DNA of 64,000 nt from Hansfordia pulvinata. Lineage: Eukaryota > Ascomycota > Sordariomycetes > Xylariales. The notes beneath the pieces are model-generated. The model was given only the letters and a program-made list of their open reading frames with translations. It was not told the DNA's origin and did no database searches. The stretch lies in the NCBI GenBank assembly GCA_006538405.1, contig BJKQ01000004.1, positions 2,542,001 through 2,606,000 on the forward strand, written 5' to 3'. Each line of letters opens with the position of its first letter. Positions within the stretch are counted from its first letter, which is position 1. Below, in pieces: positions 59,629-64,000 of the stretch. Position numbers and translations under genes: made by a program.

Positions 59629-60057
59629 AATAAAGTAGTAGGTAAGGTAGGCACGGAGGACTGGTAGGTAAGGTATGTATGTAGGTAAGCAGGGTAAGCA
59701 AGCAGGACAGGGAAGGCACGGCACGGCACGGGGGAAATGGGAAGTGCGCGTGGGTGGGTAATAATAAACGTGGTAGTAGGTAACCTACCTTACGTGTGTA
59801 TGTCCTGGGCAGTACGAGGAGTAAGGTAGGCAAGATTGGAAGTCAGGTTGGGTGAGTACCCCGACCTCTCGTAGTAGAGAAACCTGCCTACCACCTACCT
59901 ACTACCCAAGCCAGTCATGCGGACCCGATGAGAGCAGCCAAAAGCAGCACCAGAGACCAGATACCTCCCCCAATATGGCTGGCTATCTTGTCTGGTGAAA
60001 AAAAAGCCACGGTACAGACAGGACAGGTGCGGTAACGGGCATTGAAGGTTACCTCGC

Positions 60058-60108
60058 CCAAGATACGGCAAAGGCCAAGATATGGCAAAGGCCAAGATAC
60101 GGCAAAGG
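60058..60108. repeat. Three tandem copies of a 17-base unit
   Basis: The unit CCAAGATACGGCAAAGG is repeated three times head to tail (60058-60074, 60075-60091, 60092-60108); the second differs by C to T and the third by its last base. Not coding as far as I can tell. Confidence 0.9.
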
Positions 60109-62913
60109 CGGGTGGCCGAAAGTGGGTGCGTTTGAGAGTTTATTACGAGTGCAAGCCGGCGGTGGTAGCAAGGTACAGCCAGGGTAATTGGGCCCAGACG
60201 CGGGCGCACCTGCCGACACTTCTCCTGGTAGTTGCCTGCCTACCACCTTAAGGTACACCGGACACATGTATGATTCCATTACCTCCCAACCTCTCCAGTC
60301 ACTTCATCAATCCAATTCGGTTCGGCTGCGTCAGGTAGGTAATTCCGCAGATGTACGGAGCAGAGCTAGATACCTCAGGTAGGTACACACGGCTTCAAGT
60401 GGTTTTACTCGTACCCCCTGTGAGGTCGGGTGGTCTGTTCGATATCTTCCCTTTTTGGCCACTACCTCGGGTATTCTCCCTCATGTAGGATCCAACCTCT
60501 GCCCATTGATTGACTGACTGATTGATTGATTGATCCATCAGGTTCCTACGAGCATGTCAGAAGGTCAATATCAGAAGGGTAGATAAAGATGTCCCATCTC
60601 ATGGTCGCTGTCCCCAACGGCCGTACCGACGGGATGGAAAAGTGGGATGGAATTCTTTCGATTCATGTCTTCTTTGATGCACTCTCGGCCGATGAACGAG
60701 AAATGCGAAAGGCCAAGAACGAGCCGAAAGTAGACCCAAACAATTGACACAACACTCAATCGGCAGCGCCAGAAAAAGAGGCAGAGGCGTCGGCGAGAGC
60801 GGCGGCGGCGGCGGAGGCGGCGGCGGCGACAGAGGCGGCGGCGGAGGCGGGACCAGGTTAGCAATTCATCTGGGCGCAGCAAGAGTGAGATAGAGTGAGA
60901 GTGAGCGCTATTCCGGTCGGTACGAGTGTTCTCGTCGTCGGCCAGCCCTGATTCACTCGTATCTTGATAATGGCTGATTCGGCGGTGCCGCCAGCCCCAT
61001 GCGTCGACAGCTGATAATGAACACAATCCCTTTCGCTCCTCGTCGCCCGCCTGAGAAACGCGAGTGGGGAAACCAAGCGAGCGGGCGGGCAAGAACCAAC
61101 CCCGAAGGTGACGACTGGTAGTAATCCTGCCCTGGAGGAGTTTTAGGCAAGGCAAATAAAGTACGATAAGAGTGGTAAGCAGATGGCAGAAGGATTCGTT
61201 TCGATTGGATGATTGATTGATCTCAAGGGCCGGCTTGACTGGCACAACCACAAAGAATCCCACCAGGCTTACAAAGTCCACGCACTCGGCGACGGGATCC
61301 AAGTCTCTGGGAAAGATACTCTCTGACGACATCCATCGACGGTGGTGATGACAATAAGGAGATTAGGAACGGAATAAGGAAGTAGTTACAAGCGCATGCG
61401 GGAACCCCACGAGGAAGCGTAGACTGCCAGGTCGGCGCCAAACGAACGGGCGACCTATGGAAATACCTACTACTGCTGAAGTCTTGGACATATCTGTCGA
61501 GCCTGCAGTGGGCACTGCTATCGCAACAAACAGATAGGTAGGGAAACAGCAGCCCGCCAAGAGCAGAGCACGGGACGGTAAACAGGTGCCGATGAGGTTC
61601 TCTCGCCTCCTCTCAAATATGTAGATACCCCCGTCTGCTCCCTACCTGCCCATTAGCTGAAAAAGGCCCGAGGCCCGCGGTGATGATCTGGGAGAGAAAG
61701 GTCTCGGCCGGGGAGCAAGCAGACCAGCGTTTTGGTCACGTCCAGATCTGCTTATGGCCGAACGCGTACTCGTACTTGGCGCATACAATGATAAGCTTGC
61801 AGCAAGTCAAGTAGAGTCGCTTAAAAGGTTTTTACCAACGTGTTGCTGACTTGGCTGATAAAGGTCTGGGTACCTACCTACTTGGCTGCCTTGCTGAGCG
61901 TGAATGCATCGTATCCAATGCCGGCGCCTGATCGGACAGCAACCTGGGACTGGCCGGTGTTGAAGTCTCTCGCTGGACCCTGCCGGGCTCTTCACTCTCT
62001 TTCGCCCCAAACAAGTATCAGCGCCGCCTCCCGGTGACTTGCGAGCCCGCTTACTTGTTCGTACGACCCGGGGCAACTCGGACACTCGGGCGGACGCGCT
62101 TTTGACGAGCCCTGTCCTTGCCTCGTCCTCAACTCTCCTAGTTGATGGCAACCGTGTGACTATGGGAATAATAATGACAAAGACGCACAATGGGCTCTCG
62201 CTTGGGGTTCTACAGCCGCCGCTGCCGTTGTGGCCAAGAGGCAGCCCGCATGCATAGGTAGGCGCCCAGGACGGATGACGCATCCTGGTCTCGACTCTTC
62301 TGGTAGGCTCTGGTCCGCCTCTTCGTGGGCTTGCAGACTCTCAGAGCCACTCGATTCCGGCAACCCAACGTTACACAATCACATTACTTTGCCCCCCTTT
62401 CCGTTCCGCTGACAGTCGGCAGCCGCCGCAAAAAGTCAGGCAATGGTCCTGTGGTCCCGGCTAGATCCCCTCGTCCGCACGGCAGCGCTGCGCCATCAAC
62501 TAGCAGTCAGACTGCTGACCGAGAACCTGGCCTTCTGGCTCCCCTTCTGTCGCCCCTGCCTCGCCTCTGCCTCGCCAATTGCCCGCGGCCCGGATTCGCC
62601 GTTGCCCGTGGAGGTAGGGACCCGCCCGGTTCCTCCTGGCCCTTCTATTCCTGAGCACAGACACTCTGGGTGCCCGGCGACAATTTTGTGTGCCCATTGA
62701 CCATGAGACCCTCGTCATACTGCACGGAGCAATGGCTCGTTGGGCATTTCATCAGCCCCGTACTGCTGACCGCATCATCGCGCCAGGTGAATTCTTCCCA
62801 GGGGTTTGGCTCTTTCCTCTCGGCCTCGAACCAACCCCCGGCTCCCTAAACACCGACAAGCCCGGTGCCTCACGGAGTGCGGCCCCCTCTCTTAGCCAGA
62901 CTTAACAGCGCAG

Positions 62914-63444
62914 ATGACGAGCCCAAGGACTGCCTCATTCCAAGACTCGCTTCGAGTGGCAGAGAAGGATAAGAAAGCTGGCTACTTCTCAGAAACCAGC
63001 GCGACCGACTCCCTCTGCAGAATCGCAAAGCTAGAGGGCCTTTCGTCCACATTTCAGTGTGCAATTTCAGCCTCGAGTTGCGGGCCAGGCTATCGGCAAC
63101 CTGAAATGCCTTGCCACATTTCCGAGGTCGACGTGTCCAGACTGGAGATGGCCCGCGCTACCTCAAGACGCGGGAAGAACGAGAGCGAGAGAATATATAA
63201 GTGGAGCGAATGGCTGGCTCAGGTCTGGCAGCCCCAGTTCACGAGCCCTACCGGCAGATTCCATGGCAGCAGGATGGCAAAGAACCGGACCCTTGGTGGG
63301 CTTCCAGTCTTTACAGAGAATCGCCGAGGCTTGAAGCTCATCTCTCTACGCGAACGGGGAAGCAGACAGCCTGTAGCCACCGGCCCAAGGCGACTTGGGT
63401 ACGAGCCGGAGGTGAGAGATAAAGTACCTCACGTAACTACCTAG
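62914..63444 (+). CDS. Hypothetical open reading frame, 176 codons, unsupported by homology
   Basis: Starts with ATG (MTSPRTASFQDSLRV) and ends VPHVTT. The composition is balanced and soluble, without signal peptide or membrane segment, and I recognise no family. It is the most protein-like open frame in the right-hand 5 kb, but chance cannot be excluded in this GC-rich DNA. Confidence 0.15.
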   Translation: MTSPRTASFQDSLRVAEKDKKAGYFSETSATDSLCRIAKLEGLSSTFQCAISASSCGPGYRQPEMPCHISEVDVSRLEMARATSRRGKNESERIYKWSEWLAQVWQPQFTSPTGRFHGSRMAKNRTLGGLPVFTENRRGLKLISLRERGSRQPVATGPRRLGYEPEVRDKVPHVTT

Positions 63445-64000
63445 TCGCGTAAGGAATGATTTTCTGGAACCTACATCCATGAAAGTGTTATTGGAGTTGT
63501 GAGGTGTTTACCTTGGGCACTTGGCCCGACATGAGCTGAGCTTAAGAATGGCGGTCTCAGACGGCGGCTGCATAAAACACGAGGTGCGACACGTTGACGA
63601 GTTGGAGCGCTGCTTCTTCGGGACTAGCGACATTTCCGGCTGGTCTGCGCTGGGCGGGTGCATAATGGAAGTGACGATAATACATCCATTGGATGTATAC
63701 CTACACCTAGGGCATGTAGGTAAGAGGTAATAATTGTGCTAGGTATACCTTCCAGTCAGACATACATGTACTTTGCCTACCTCCGTGCCGTACATTAGGT
63801 AAGGTCCAGTAACGCACCTCCTAAGATACATCCCTCAGTACGGTTACAACGGGTTCATGGAAGCCGCTGGGTTGATTTGGTCGTGCTTTCCGTATTGACT
63901 GATGAGATCCAATGCCACCAAAACGTACCAAGATACCTCATGGCGGGTGCGTGACCCCACTGATTCTGAGGTGCATGTACCTGAGGTACGGGCTCAGACA

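Larger units (their letters stand above)
59003..64000. other. 5 kb right-hand region without recognisable genes
   Basis: The part next to 59002 is the Sir2 promoter/leader (T/C-rich on plus, 59021-59075). GGTA and GGCAA repeats, GATT repeats (60508-60531) and a GGC-rich stretch (60796-60852) follow. A 253-codon minus ORF (60571-61332) and a 176-codon plus ORF (62914-63444) are the longest open frames; I recognise neither. TACCTACC/GTACTCG motifs recur. No tRNA, transposase or conserved domain seen. Confidence 0.5.

Noticed and set aside
1..64000. Transposable elements or RIP-affected DNA
   Set aside because: No transposase, reverse transcriptase, terminal repeats or AT-rich islands were seen by eye; a repeat-library search would be decisive.
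1..64000. Secondary-metabolite gene cluster
   Set aside because: Two exporters and one permease are present but no polyketide synthase, peptide synthetase, terpene cyclase or cluster regulator was found.

Overview
This window looks like nuclear chromosomal DNA of a filamentous ascomycete, most probably a Sordariomycete and perhaps Hypocreales; the lineage is inferred from protein flavour and gene style, not from a search. The evidence is short introns (about 55-135 bases) with GT..AG ends and CTAAC-type branch sites, GC-rich third codon positions, and fungal-type gene content (two PDR-type ABC transporters, a Dal5-type permease, Saf4, Ubc8, CK2 beta, Sir2, Scy1, mitochondrial branched-chain aminotransferase). 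Genes are sparse: 12 protein genes and one tRNA in 64 kb, separated by intergenic stretches of up to 7 kb that carry poly-G tracts, simple repeats and many copies of short GTAC-centred motifs.

Layout from left to right: a 3'-truncated Saf4/CCDC130-type splicing factor (minus, runs off the left edge); a UBC8-type ubiquitin-conjugating enzyme (minus); an empty 4.4 kb; a Dal5/allantoate-type MFS permease and a fumarylacetoacetate-hydrolase-family enzyme, both plus and possibly working together on an organic acid; a first PDR-type ABC exporter (minus); an empty 6.8 kb; the casein kinase II beta subunit (minus); a DOPA 4,5-dioxygenase-like protein (minus); tRNA-Ser(AGA) (minus); an empty 7 kb; a second PDR-type ABC exporter (plus); a four-helix membrane protein of unknown function (minus); a mitochondrial branched-chain aminotransferase (minus); a Scy1/SCYL2-type pseudokinase (plus); a Sir2-type NAD-dependent deacetylase (minus); and 5 kb with no recognisable gene.

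Most of the genes are housekeeping genes and do not form a pathway. The only functional grouping is between 7.5 and 17.1 kb (organic-anion permease, FAH-fold hydrolase/isomerase, drug exporter), and that grouping is inference.

The most striking property is that five of the twelve protein genes carry apparent single-base deletions that break an otherwise conserved frame: the permease, the DOPA-dioxygenase-like gene, Scy1 and Sir2 once each, and the aminotransferase four times. Every one is a loss of exactly one base, nearly always in a short C/G or A/T run, and the exon phases become consistent only if one base is restored. This points to homopolymer errors in a long-read assembly rather than real gene death, although the cluster of four in the aminotransferase deserves an independent check. 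I found no convincing undescribed biological system, no transposon and no CRISPR array.
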